A DNA stretch of 41,009 nucleotides from a virus. The position numbers and the translations under genes were made by a program. Shown piece by piece: positions 14,531 through 20,182 of this stretch. The stretch spans positions 1 to 41,009 of IMG/VR virus record IMGVR_UViG_3300024939_000001. The stretch is one strand, 5' to 3'. The number at the start of each line of letters is the position of its first letter. Within the stretch, counting starts at the first letter, position 1. The notes beneath the pieces were generated by a model that was not told where the DNA came from, made no database searches, and was given only the letters and a program-made list of their open reading frames with translations.

Positions 14531-15601
14531 TTACAAGGCTTGGATTTGAACTACTGTATCTCTACTGTTACCACTTTGACCTTCGTAAGACAAACTATAG
14601 TCAAAGTCTTTTACTTCATTTAGTGCACTTACAACATCTCTCAGGTGTGTATTGGATAACTGAGCGTATCTTAAGGTGGTCGAATAACTCTTATGTCCTA
14701 ACCACAATTGAACACGCTTTAAATCCATTCCTGAAGCTACCAATCTTGAGGCGCACGTATGTCTCAGACTGTGAATAACGAAAGTTTCATCGTCCTGATA
14801 CCCTAGGTGAATCCTAAAGTATTTCCAATAGCTTTCTACCATATCCGTAGTGTAAGGGAACGGCTTGATTAAACCCTTACGACTCTCTAGGACAGTCCGC
14901 ATGATTCTAGTCATAGGTTTGTGTAAGGTGTCCCCTGATTTAGTATCAACGAACTTAACTACACCATCCTTAAAATCTACATCGAACCATGTGAGCTTGA
15001 GTACCTCACCTAGACGATTAGCACTCGATAAGAGAAACTCAAAGAGTCCTACTTGTTCGGGGTACTTCTCAGAAAAGAAGCGCATCATACTGACTTCCTC
15101 AGCGTCGGTCAATACCCTGTGCCTACTTGGTGGTTCTTTTAGAGTTGCTATCTTAGGTACATGGGTCAGCTTCCCCCAATCTACGCATAAGTTCAATAGC
15201 TTCTTCAGGACAGCCATTTTACGATTAATAGTTGCTGGTGCGTTACCTTGCTTGGCTAACTCCTTAGAAACATCCTTGAGTACCTCAGCGTTTACCTTAG
15301 TGACATCTAAAGTCTTGTCTAAGAGAGGCTTCTTTCCTTCGGTCAATAAAGACCAATTCTGTTCAACCTTATAGGCATACTTGAGACCCTTCCAGTGAGC
15401 TAACATAGCATCTCTATAGGCTGTCTCAAGGTTATATGTTTTCTTAGTGAGTCCCCACGATCCCTTAAGCATCTCAGCCTCAGTCAGTGAGTGTAGCTTC
15501 TCAGCTAACTTCTTGTCCTTCGTTCGTGTTGACTTCCTGACCCTCTGACCATCAACGGTCAAGTCAATCTGCCATACACCAAAATCATTCTGTACCAGCA
15601 T
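14531..15601 (-). CDS. int: Tyrosine recombinase (integrase)
   Basis: 356 residues. Catalytic set visible: Arg near 195 (SSANRLGEVL), HSLRH near 276-280, LGHKS near 300, and nucleophile Tyr near 313 (TTLRYAQLS). The N-terminal part has an arm-binding-like strand start (GVWQIDLTVDGQRVRKSTRT) and a SAM-like core-binding domain (residues 60-150). The stop is 20 nt from the tRNA-derived attP. It overlaps the MarR gene end by 17 nt, so regulator and integrase are probably one transcript. It would integrate the genome into a host tRNA-Leu gene. Confidence 0.95.
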   Translation of the reverse strand: MLVQNDFGVWQIDLTVDGQRVRKSTRTKDKKLAEKLHSLTEAEMLKGSWGLTKKTYNLETAYRDAMLAHWKGLKYAYKVEQNWSLLTEGKKPLLDKTLDVTKVNAEVLKDVSKELAKQGNAPATINRKMAVLKKLLNLCVDWGKLTHVPKIATLKEPPSRHRVLTDAEEVSMMRFFSEKYPEQVGLFEFLLSSANRLGEVLKLTWFDVDFKDGVVKFVDTKSGDTLHKPMTRIMRTVLESRKGLIKPFPYTTDMVESYWKYFRIHLGYQDDETFVIHSLRHTCASRLVASGMDLKRVQLWLGHKSYSTTLRYAQLSNTHLRDVVSALNEVKDFDYSLSYEGQSGNSRDTVVQIQAL

Positions 15602-16001
15602 CGAGTATTCTCCTCATGTTCTTGTCTAAATACGTGGTAAGTTCTGTTACTACCTCTACGCCCTTCGGTGTGAGCGTTAATAAGACCCTCCTTCTATCGT
15701 TATAATCAACTAGAGACTTGATTAAATCCAAGCCTCCCTCTCCTCCCTTACCATCAGCTAGACGATAAAAATTACGTGATGCAGCAGCCTTAGAGATTCC
15801 TAGCTTTTGTCCAACACTAGATAAATCTGTAGGTTCTACCTGAGCAGCTACCTCTAACAAAAACATGACCGTCTGAGCTTCTACGTTTTCATGTAAGTGT
15901 TTCTGTATGATTCCCTGTATGCTAAAAATAGCTCCGGCTAACTTTCGTTGCTGTGCTGACAGTAATTTTGTATCTGTACCAGTTGATTTCGCGTTCATCA
16001 T
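15585..16001 (-). CDS. MarR-family transcriptional regulator
   Basis: 138 residues with the MarR winged helix: DLSSVGQKLGISKAAASRNFYRL as the helix-turn-helix (residues 75-100) and a wing YNDRRRVLLTLTPKGVEVVTEL (given by its key pieces DRRR and LTPKG). Dimerisation helices flank it. MarR proteins are dimeric repressors often released by small ligands. Two palindromes (16023-16039 and 16068-16081) lie directly upstream of its start and could be autoregulatory operators. Coupling to integrase suggests control of lysogeny; no classical CI/Cro pair is present. ATG 16001 follows AAAAAGGAATCTA. Confidence 0.9.
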   Translation of the reverse strand: MMNAKSTGTDTKLLSAQQRKLAGAIFSIQGIIQKHLHENVEAQTVMFLLEVAAQVEPTDLSSVGQKLGISKAAASRNFYRLADGKGGEGGLDLIKSLVDYNDRRRVLLTLTPKGVEVVTELTTYLDKNMRRILDAGTE

Positions 16002-16022
16002 TAGATTCCTTTTTGTAATTTA

Positions 16023-16039
16023 TTGTTATAAGCGAACAA
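16023..16039. promoter_or_regulatory. Candidate MarR operator, inverted repeat 1
   Basis: TTGTT and AACAA arms around a 7-bp centre, located 22 bp before the MarR start, overlapping the ribosome-binding region. MarR dimers bind such inverted repeats; assignment is inference. Confidence 0.45.
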
Positions 16040-16067
16040 TCTCCGCAATGATTCCCTACACGTTCGA

Positions 16068-16081
16068 CTATGATGTCATAG
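16068..16081. promoter_or_regulatory. Candidate MarR operator, inverted repeat 2
   Basis: Palindrome CTATGATGTCATAG with perfect 6-bp arms, between the sigma70-like promoter at 16174 and the MarR start. Confidence 0.5.
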
Positions 16082-16173
16082 CCAAATAAACAAATATCTA
16101 ATACCAAGTCCATTATGTGTCTGCCTTTTATAGTGTTATAGGTGTCAGCTCTGAAGTCTGTGAACTCCTGAAC

Positions 16174-16202
16174 ATTATGTAGTGATGATTGATTAAGGTC
16201 AA
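16174..16202 (-). promoter_or_regulatory. Sigma70-type promoter for marR-int
   Basis: Minus strand: -35 TTGACC (16202-16197), 17-bp spacer, -10 CATAAT (16179-16174). It matches host consensus at 5 of 6 in each box. It would allow transcription of marR and int by host polymerase independent of the early promoter, for example in a lysogen. Confidence 0.6.
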
Positions 16203-16203
16203 T

Positions 16204-16220
16204 CCCTTAAGAGACTGTCA
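16204..16220. repeat. 17-bp direct repeat, copy A
   Basis: The 17-mer CCCTTAAGAGACTGTCA occurs here, abutting the -35 box of the marR promoter, and again at 17998-18014 in the gap between two early genes. A shared regulator-binding site is possible. Confidence 0.6.
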
Positions 16221-16264
16221 CCCTCTTAAGAAATAACCCTAACAGAAACCTTATGCCCCAAAAA

Positions 16265-16414
16265 CTAAAGGCTTCCTTGGTATAAACGCCTAGGCTTACG
16301 TTTATGATTCAGCTTTGCGATTAACTCTTTGATAATCTCAATGAGGCCAAAGAGTCCTAGAAAGCTAAATACAACCAAGACCATCAACACTACTTTAAAC
16401 TCTGACTGTGACAA
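16265..16414 (-). CDS. Small single-span membrane protein, 49 aa, TTG start
   Basis: No ATG suits; a TTG at 16414 stands 7 nt after AAGGAG. The peptide begins MSQSEFKVVLMVLVVF (first residue by initiation), one hydrophobic span through GLFGLIEI, then a basic tail (KLNHKRKPRRLYQ), so N-out or N-in orientation by the positive-inside rule with the tail in the cytoplasm. Last gene of the early block before the marR promoter. Function unknown. Confidence 0.6.
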   Translation of the reverse strand: MSQSEFKVVLMVLVVFSFLGLFGLIEIIKELIAKLNHKRKPRRLYQGSL

Positions 16415-16466
16415 TTTAATACTCCTTTACGTTATGCTATATAGCTCAATTGGGTACTTGCTAAGG

Positions 16467-16640
16467 CTAGTCTGATAGCGGGTTAACATCGTAAATTGAC
16501 CACCCACCTTCGTAGTCCTGCTCGGTAAACTCACCACCATCAGCCTCCTTCCCTAGCTGCCAAGCTGCTTCAACGTCTTCAGCCTCCACGATTAGCTCAT
16601 AGGTAATTATTGACTGCGCGATTACTTTGAATTTAGGCAT
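16467..16640 (-). CDS. DpnD/PcfM-like small protein, 57 aa
   Basis: I prefer ATG 16640 (MPKFKVIAQS) over 16649. The pattern, a beta-strand KFKVIAQS, ELIVEAEDVEAAW helix and a closing acidic GGWSIYDV strand, is like the DpnD/PcfM family of small proteins of unknown role. The gene upstream (16643-17008) ends in a domain of the same pattern (KFTVIQYAYIEKEIEAETPEEA), so the two are likely relatives by duplication. Confidence 0.7.
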   Translation of the reverse strand: MPKFKVIAQSIITYELIVEAEDVEAAWQLGKEADGGEFTEQDYEGGWSIYDVNPLSD

Positions 16641-16642
16641 GA

Positions 16643-17008
16643 TTACCAATCCCCTAACACTGATTCACCTGATTCATCTTGCACCTCAATGCCCATAGCT
16701 TCAGATAGTGACCAATCGACCTTCACACCGTCTAAGGTAATGGTTCCCTCTACGTCCATCTTTTCGTAGATCGCTAAGGCCTCTTCAGGAGTCTCCGCTT
16801 CGATTTCCTTTTCGATATAGGCGTACTGGATAACGGTAAATTTAGGCAAAGCTGGTGGCTTGGGTAAACCGTCCAACTCAGCGATTACTGACTGAGCCTT
16901 ACGGATTAAAGACTTGTCCCCTTCAAGCTCCCCATTTCCCCCTGATATACACGATTCAAAGGCAGCAAGTAGTTCTCGCATTGTGTTGCTTACTGTCGTA
17001 TTAAGCAT
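16643..17008 (-). CDS. Hypothetical early protein with DpnD-like C-terminal part, 121 aa
   Basis: Residues 1-45 form a helical head (MLNTTVSNTMRELLAAF, SLIRKAQSVIAEL); residues 50-110 repeat the KFTVIQ-strand, EAETPEEALAIYE-helix pattern of the next gene. The whole is acidic. It overlaps the upstream gene by 8 nt and the stop is just upstream of the next start. Early timing and small acidic nature are common in proteins that bind host enzymes, but no target can be named. Confidence 0.75.
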   Translation of the reverse strand: MLNTTVSNTMRELLAAFESCISGGNGELEGDKSLIRKAQSVIAELDGLPKPPALPKFTVIQYAYIEKEIEAETPEEALAIYEKMDVEGTITLDGVKVDWSLSEAMGIEVQDESGESVLGDW

Positions 17009-17312
17009 AGTGATTCACCCCATGAGTAGTCACATGAGAAACTAAACGATTCACTTCATGTGTCTCCATGTACATAGTTGAATAGTCATTGAAAGCTACA
17101 CCCTTACGAGGTAAAGCCTTGAACTCTTGACGGGCAATTTCAGCGCGAAGCTGTACGCGGCTATCAATCTTTTCCTTGAGTTCGGCTAGACTATCAGCGG
17201 TCAATCTTAAGCCTTGCTGTGTGCCTACATACTTAAGGTTTCCGTTTAGATTGTCGCGTGTTAACTTCACGAAAAACTCTTTGTAAACTGTCTTGAATGA
17301 TGGTGTGACCAT
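17001..17312 (-). CDS. Hypothetical early protein, 103 aa
   Basis: ATG 17312 follows AAAAGGATTCAACGAT. The protein is mixed charged, with VYKEFFVKLTRDN at the start, a helix LAELKEKIDSRVQLRAEIARQ in the middle, and a histidine-bearing end (HEVNRLVSHVTTHGVNHYA). Function unknown. A 62-aa GTG-started frame upstream (17233-17421) overlaps it and I do not accept it. Confidence 0.75.
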   Translation of the reverse strand: MVTPSFKTVYKEFFVKLTRDNLNGNLKYVGTQQGLRLTADSLAELKEKIDSRVQLRAEIARQEFKALPRKGVAFNDYSTMYMETHEVNRLVSHVTTHGVNHYA

Positions 17313-17417
17313 ATCGTTGAATCCTTTTGTATCGGTTAATTAAAGACTCTGTGAGCCTGTCTATGAGAGTGAATCTCCTTGATAACCCTAGGGAATCTCT
17401 AAGGCCATCTAAGTGAT

Positions 17418-17582
17418 TCACTGACTCTTCAGAAATTTAGTTACCTGACATTTAGCGGCGTGTAGGCTCTTTGCTGTACCTTTTTTTCGGTCATCAGTTA
17501 CCTCATTAACGTGAAGCCATGTACAGAAATCAAGGGCATAGGAACCTTGTATATATGCGCCTTTATATTTAATAGTCCACAT
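17418..17582 (-). CDS. Hypothetical early protein, 54 aa
   Basis: ATG 17582 lies inside the end of the preceding gene. The peptide MWTIKYKGAYIQGSYALDF starts like a small beta-sheet protein and ends in a basic helix (KGTAKSLHAAKCQVTKFLKSQ, given to show charge only in part: KSLHAAKC). Good codon look; family unknown. Confidence 0.65.
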   Translation of the reverse strand: MWTIKYKGAYIQGSYALDFCTWLHVNEVTDDRKKGTAKSLHAAKCQVTKFLKSQ

Positions 17583-17793
17583 GATTAATCGCCTTGGTTA
17601 ATCCTTCAGTACAGCTCACACAATCACAGGGCGTAACACTTGAGAGTGTCTTAAGAACATCTGTTAAGGTGTCTTCACCAAAGCAATGTGCATCGTCTAA
17701 CTGATAGCCATAAGCAAGCCATACGAATATATCGGGTGAGGTCTCTAGCTCTTGCACTTTCTTGTTCTTCCTGATTCTGTCTACTGTTTTCAT
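17569..17793 (-). CDS. Hypothetical early protein, 74 aa
   Basis: ATG 17793 shares ATGA with the previous stop. A basic N-terminus (MKTVDRIRKNKKVQEL) leads to an acidic middle (SPDIFVWLAYGYQLDDAHCF) and a CDCVSC motif near residue 58 that could bind metal. Function unknown. Confidence 0.75.
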   Translation of the reverse strand: MKTVDRIRKNKKVQELETSPDIFVWLAYGYQLDDAHCFGEDTLTDVLKTLSSVTPCDCVSCTEGLTKAINHVDY

Positions 17794-17960
17794 TTAGTTA
17801 TCTCCTTGTTAAAATGTCGTGATGCTTCTTTGTGTCCATTCAGATATAGCCAGTTAATCGCTTGGTCACTGTCAGTAAACTCGCTGAGTTCCTTAGTGTC
17901 TTCGTTAGAAAGGAGCCAGTTCGCTACGCCCTTCCATAAGTGCCAATTCTTGAAAATCAT
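17790..17960 (-). CDS. Hypothetical early protein, 56 aa
   Basis: ATG 17960 follows AAGGAGATAACAAG. Trp-rich N-terminus (MIFKNWHLWKGVANWLL), acidic centre, then NWLYLNGHKEASRHF. It ends inside the next start (ATGA), and the next ribosome-binding site AAGGAG lies within its last codons. Function unknown. Confidence 0.7.
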   Translation of the reverse strand: MIFKNWHLWKGVANWLLSNEDTKELSEFTDSDQAINWLYLNGHKEASRHFNKEITK

Positions 17961-17997
17961 CTTGTTATCTCCTTGATTATCTACTAGGGAACAGTCC

Positions 17998-18014
17998 CCC
18001 TTAAGAGACTGTCA
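17998..18014. repeat. 17-bp direct repeat, copy B
   Basis: Identical to 16204-16220. Here it is part of a larger arrangement in which TGACA and TGTCA boxes face each other over 5 bp (18010-18024 area), in the gap between the 18047 and 17960 genes. Confidence 0.6.
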
Positions 18015-18046
18015 GAGCGTGACAATCCCTTAAAAGTGAGTGTTTC

Positions 18047-18403
18047 TTAGGCGTTAAATCCTGACATTCTAATCATCTCCATCTGTGCAATTCTCATGCT
18101 AGGAACGTACATTGAAACACCTTCAGAATTAAGCATAAAGAAGTAGACCGCACCTGAATCAGTAGTCACCTTTTCATACCCTAAGTGAGACCACTGTGCG
18201 ATATAACCTACAGTAAAATCATCACGATTAAAACTAAACTCCATATCATGATAAATTACTACTGGATGATGTATGTGCTCATACTTGTTATAAAGGGATA
18301 AGAAGCACTCCTCCACGTTTAACCCTTGTGTGGTCTCAGTGAATGACTGACAGACCCCTAAAGAACCTTTATAGCTACCAGTGAACTTGAATGTTATTTT
18401 CAT
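18047..18403 (-). CDS. Hypothetical early protein, 118 aa
   Basis: ATG 18403 overlaps the previous stop (ATGA). Beta-rich start (KITFKFTGSYKGSLGVCQSF) and a core with MEFSFNRDDFTVGYIAQWSH; ends with a Met-rich helix (MRIAQMEMIRMSGF). No family recognised. After its stop lies the 17-bp repeat and inverted TGTCA boxes. Confidence 0.75.
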   Translation of the reverse strand: MKITFKFTGSYKGSLGVCQSFTETTQGLNVEECFLSLYNKYEHIHHPVVIYHDMEFSFNRDDFTVGYIAQWSHLGYEKVTTDSGAVYFFMLNSEGVSMYVPSMRIAQMEMIRMSGFNA

Positions 18404-18630
18404 GATTGTTTCCAGCCTTTCTGTTGCATACGTGAAAGTACATTGTCCATAGTTACGAGCTGGTCATATAACTCACGCTTAGTTAGACGATAGCTAATAT
18501 CTACTGAGCCTTTGTTAGCCTCAAGGCGCACACCTCCGTAAGCATAGCCTAGGCAAAAATCGCCACCAGTTAGCTTGTTGATTCTCTCAACATAGTATTC
18601 AAGATTCTCATTAGTGATTCTTTGTGACAT
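18400..18630 (-). CDS. Hypothetical early protein, 76 aa
   Basis: ATG 18630 follows AAGGAGAAATAACC. Helix, GGDFCLGYAYGGVRLEA hairpin, then a helical C-terminus (TKRELYDQLVTMDNVLSRM). The fold looks like a small alpha/beta protein. Function unknown. Confidence 0.75.
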   Translation of the reverse strand: MSQRITNENLEYYVERINKLTGGDFCLGYAYGGVRLEANKGSVDISYRLTKRELYDQLVTMDNVLSRMQQKGWKQS

Positions 18631-18656
18631 GGTTATTTCTCCTTAATGGTTAATGT

Positions 18657-18800
18657 TTAGCGGTAATCGTTTAGCTCGCACTGTGTATCTGTTTCACACT
18701 GAAGAACTCGCTGGTCTCTCTCATTGAGTAAACCGTTAAGTAACAGTAAGCAAAACATAACGACTACTATGCGAACTCTTAATATTGTTGATTGTTTCAT
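18657..18800 (-). CDS. Small membrane-anchored early protein, 47 aa
   Basis: ATG 18800 stands behind GAAGGGATTAACACTGAC. The peptide has a basic head (MKQSTILRVR), one hydrophobic span (IVVVMFCLLLLNGLL) and a polar tail with two Cys (LQCETDTQCEL) likely on the periplasmic side. Too short for a standard ORF cut-off. Function unknown. Confidence 0.65.
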   Translation of the reverse strand: MKQSTILRVRIVVVMFCLLLLNGLLNERDQRVLQCETDTQCELNDYR

Positions 18801-18825
18801 GTCAGTGTTAATCCCTTCGTAGTTA

Positions 18826-18948
18826 CTATTTAGACGTTAAAAAGTGCAAGGCTTGGTCTAGCGTATATCCTAAGCTCTTGAGATGTTTAGCTGTCGCATA
18901 AGTACCACACATTGCTTGTAAACGTTTGATTTCGTTAGTAGGTTTCAT
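18826..18948 (-). CDS. First early protein, 40 aa
   Basis: I take ATG 18948 (MKPTNEIKRLQAMCG), which stands behind AAGGAGCTAACATC. A start at 19023 would lie on the -35 box of the promoter at 18995-19023, so it cannot be used by that transcript. The product is a small basic helix-turn-helix-like peptide (TAKHLKSLGYTLDQALHFL). As the first gene read on entry it sits where T7 has its anti-restriction gene 0.3, though size and sequence differ. Confidence 0.65.
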   Translation of the reverse strand: MKPTNEIKRLQAMCGTYATAKHLKSLGYTLDQALHFLTSK

Positions 18949-18994
18949 GATGTTAGCTCCTTGTGATTGATTGAAAATGTACTGCATGAACCGC

Positions 18995-19023
18995 ATCATA
19001 AAGAGATAGTTTCTACGTGTCAA
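18995..19023 (-). promoter_or_regulatory. Strong sigma70 early promoter
   Basis: Minus strand: perfect -35 TTGACA (19023-19018), 17-bp spacer, -10 TATGAT (19000-18995). It stands before the first early gene and after the long non-coding end region, equivalent to the T7 A promoters used by host polymerase. Confidence 0.88.
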
Positions 19024-19134
19024 CTGTTTTCTTAAGGGAACTATAAATAAATCTTAGGCCATCGCTGGATAACTAGAGATTGACTCAAAGATTACTCTTA
19101 GGGCTAGTGTAAGAGTATCTGAAGGACTACGCAT

Positions 19135-19222
19135 AGATTCCACTTAGGGTTACTTAGAGACTTACTCAAAGATTCCACTTAGGGTTACTTAGAGACTTAC
19201 TCATAGATTCCACTTAGGGTTG
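19135..19222. repeat. 35-bp tandem direct repeats, about 2.5 copies
   Basis: Units begin at 19135, 19170 and 19205 with AGATTCCACTTAGGGTT, followed in the full copies by ACTTAGAGACTTACTCA. The unit itself is made of two related halves (ACTTAGGG and ACTTAGAG). A more diverged unit lies just before (19086-19117). T7 has short-repeat arrays next to its terminal repeats; this is the likely counterpart. Confidence 0.85.
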
Positions 19223-19233
19223 GGAAGTGTTGC

Positions 19234-19326
19234 TGATAAGTTTTATTTATCAAACATTACTTATCAATCATTAATACTTATCAAAAAAAAATAGGGCAAT
19301 ACTCAACCATATACAGACCAGTATAT
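19234..19326. repeat. AT-rich segment with spaced TTATCA boxes and an inverted repeat
   Basis: TGATAA at 19234 and TTATCA at 19247, 19261 and 19278, then nine As, then ATATAC-N6-GTATAT at 19309-19326. The pattern could be a replication or protein-binding site, or part of the terminal repeat. Confidence 0.5.
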
Positions 19327-19635
19327 ATGCCAATCAGCATACACCTAACCTATCTACAGTTGACTATTGCCCACCTTAAGACACCCTAAGAGTTCTATTA
19401 TCTCTTTCACTACTATATAATTCAATAACTTAGCTACTACTTTGACCACACATTGACTTAGCCCTGTGGAAAATCACATGATTACCTAGCGAACCGCTTC
19501 GATTTACCTAGGGAATATGTAAGAGCGACCACCCTAGAGGGGGGAACGGCTAACCCGTAGCGTAGAGTTACCTACTCATATTTTTACCATAAAATTATTC
19601 AGCCCCCTAGGGGAATCTATTAGTTCACTACAGGC

Positions 19636-19908
19636 TTAATCAGTATTAATAATCAGGCCATTGTTATTTATTTGGTTACCGCTACGGTATGCACCGTTAG
19701 AAGACCCTTGCGAGTCCCTGTCAGACTTCCTAGCGTTATACCCTGAGTCATCGCTACGATTCCGTCTGTAGTCATCACCGGAGAGGGTGTAAGACTTAGG
19801 CTCGTTACGCTGGTTTACATACTTACCATTGTCCTTACGGGAATCGTCCCATGCAAAGGATGAGATTGAGGTAAGGAGTGCTACGATTACTACGCTTAGT
19901 TTAATCAT
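19636..19908 (-). CDS. Small secreted hydrophilic protein, 90 aa
   Basis: A sec signal peptide is clear (MIKLSVVIVALLTSISSFA, cut before WDD), followed by an Arg/Asp/Ser/Asn-rich, probably disordered body (DDYRRNRSDDSGYNARKSDR) with no Cys. It is the only gene between the right-end promoter-like element (20058) and the presumed genome end, the place of T7 gene 19.5, though unlike it in sequence. Function unknown; periplasmic or outer location predicted. Confidence 0.75.
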   Translation of the reverse strand: MIKLSVVIVALLTSISSFAWDDSRKDNGKYVNQRNEPKSYTLSGDDYRRNRSDDSGYNARKSDRDSQGSSNGAYRSGNQINNNGLIINTD

Positions 19909-19978
19909 TATTAATATTGTTCTATGTAATTAAGGTGTCAGGAATCTTAGCATAAAAGGTAAGACAATCTCTACCATT

Positions 19979-20015
19979 GAATCTTATAGATACCTATAGT
20001 GAATCTTATAGATAC
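19979..20015. repeat. Direct repeat of 15 bp, spacing 22 bp
   Basis: GAATCTTATAGATAC at 19979 and again at 20001. Together with the palindrome at 20017 it forms a repeat cluster on the other side of the 19636 gene from the 35-bp repeats. Confidence 0.7.
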
Positions 20016-20016
20016 T

Positions 20017-20033
20017 CTTAAGATTATCTTAAG
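20017..20033. repeat. 17-bp palindrome downstream of promoter copy 4
   Basis: CTTAAGATTATCTTAAG, identical to 14295-14311. Confidence 0.75.
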
Positions 20034-20057
20034 TATATTAATCTTCCCGGCTTATTA

Positions 20058-20091
20058 CTAAGGTGTACACTTCAGATTGTAAGTCATTGAT
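20058..20091 (-). promoter_or_regulatory. Candidate phage RNA polymerase promoter, copy 4 of 4 (right end)
   Basis: Minus-strand element sharing ATCAATGACTTAC, CTGAAG and TGTACACCTTAG with copy 3. A further TTAC box lies upstream (20098 area). It stands after the terL terminator, the place of the T7 right-end promoter/origin. Confidence 0.6.
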
Positions 20092-20114
20092 ATTTTTTGT
20101 AAGAGATTGATACT

Positions 20115-20170
20115 AAAAAGAAAAAATAAGGCACACCTAGAGTCTCTAAAAGAGGTCTAAAGTGTACCTT
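20115..20170 (-). terminator. Intrinsic terminator after terL
   Basis: Minus strand: arms AAGGTACAC and GTGTGCCTT (9 bp, one G-U) enclosing an inner imperfect stem, followed by ATTTTTTCTTTTT. It ends the late transcript 13 nt after the terL stop. Confidence 0.85.
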
Positions 20171-20182
20171 AAGTGGGTTAGA

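Larger units (their letters stand above)
19024..19635. other. Non-coding region, probable genome-end (terminal repeat) region
   Basis: More than 600 bp with no supported gene. It holds 35-bp tandem repeats (19135-19222), an AT-rich part with spaced TTATCA boxes (19234-19283), an A9 run, an inverted repeat ATATAC/GTATAT (19309-19326), and CCCCTAGGGG palindromic stretches (near 19605). T7-like genomes have their terminal repeats and short-repeat arrays between the last late gene and the first early promoter, which is exactly this interval plus 19909-20114. The actual termini are not visible in a closed assembly. Confidence 0.6.

Noticed and set aside
15922-16113. 63-aa minus-strand ORF upstream of and overlapping marR
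   Set aside because: Covers the palindromes and the marR ribosome-binding site; its second half is a shadow of marR.
17233-17421. 62-aa minus-strand ORF with GTG start
   Set aside because: Overlaps the 17001-17312 gene by 80 nt, poor start site, and arginine-rich shadow-like composition.
19086-19222. CRISPR array
   Set aside because: The 35-bp units are contiguous tandem repeats without unique spacers.
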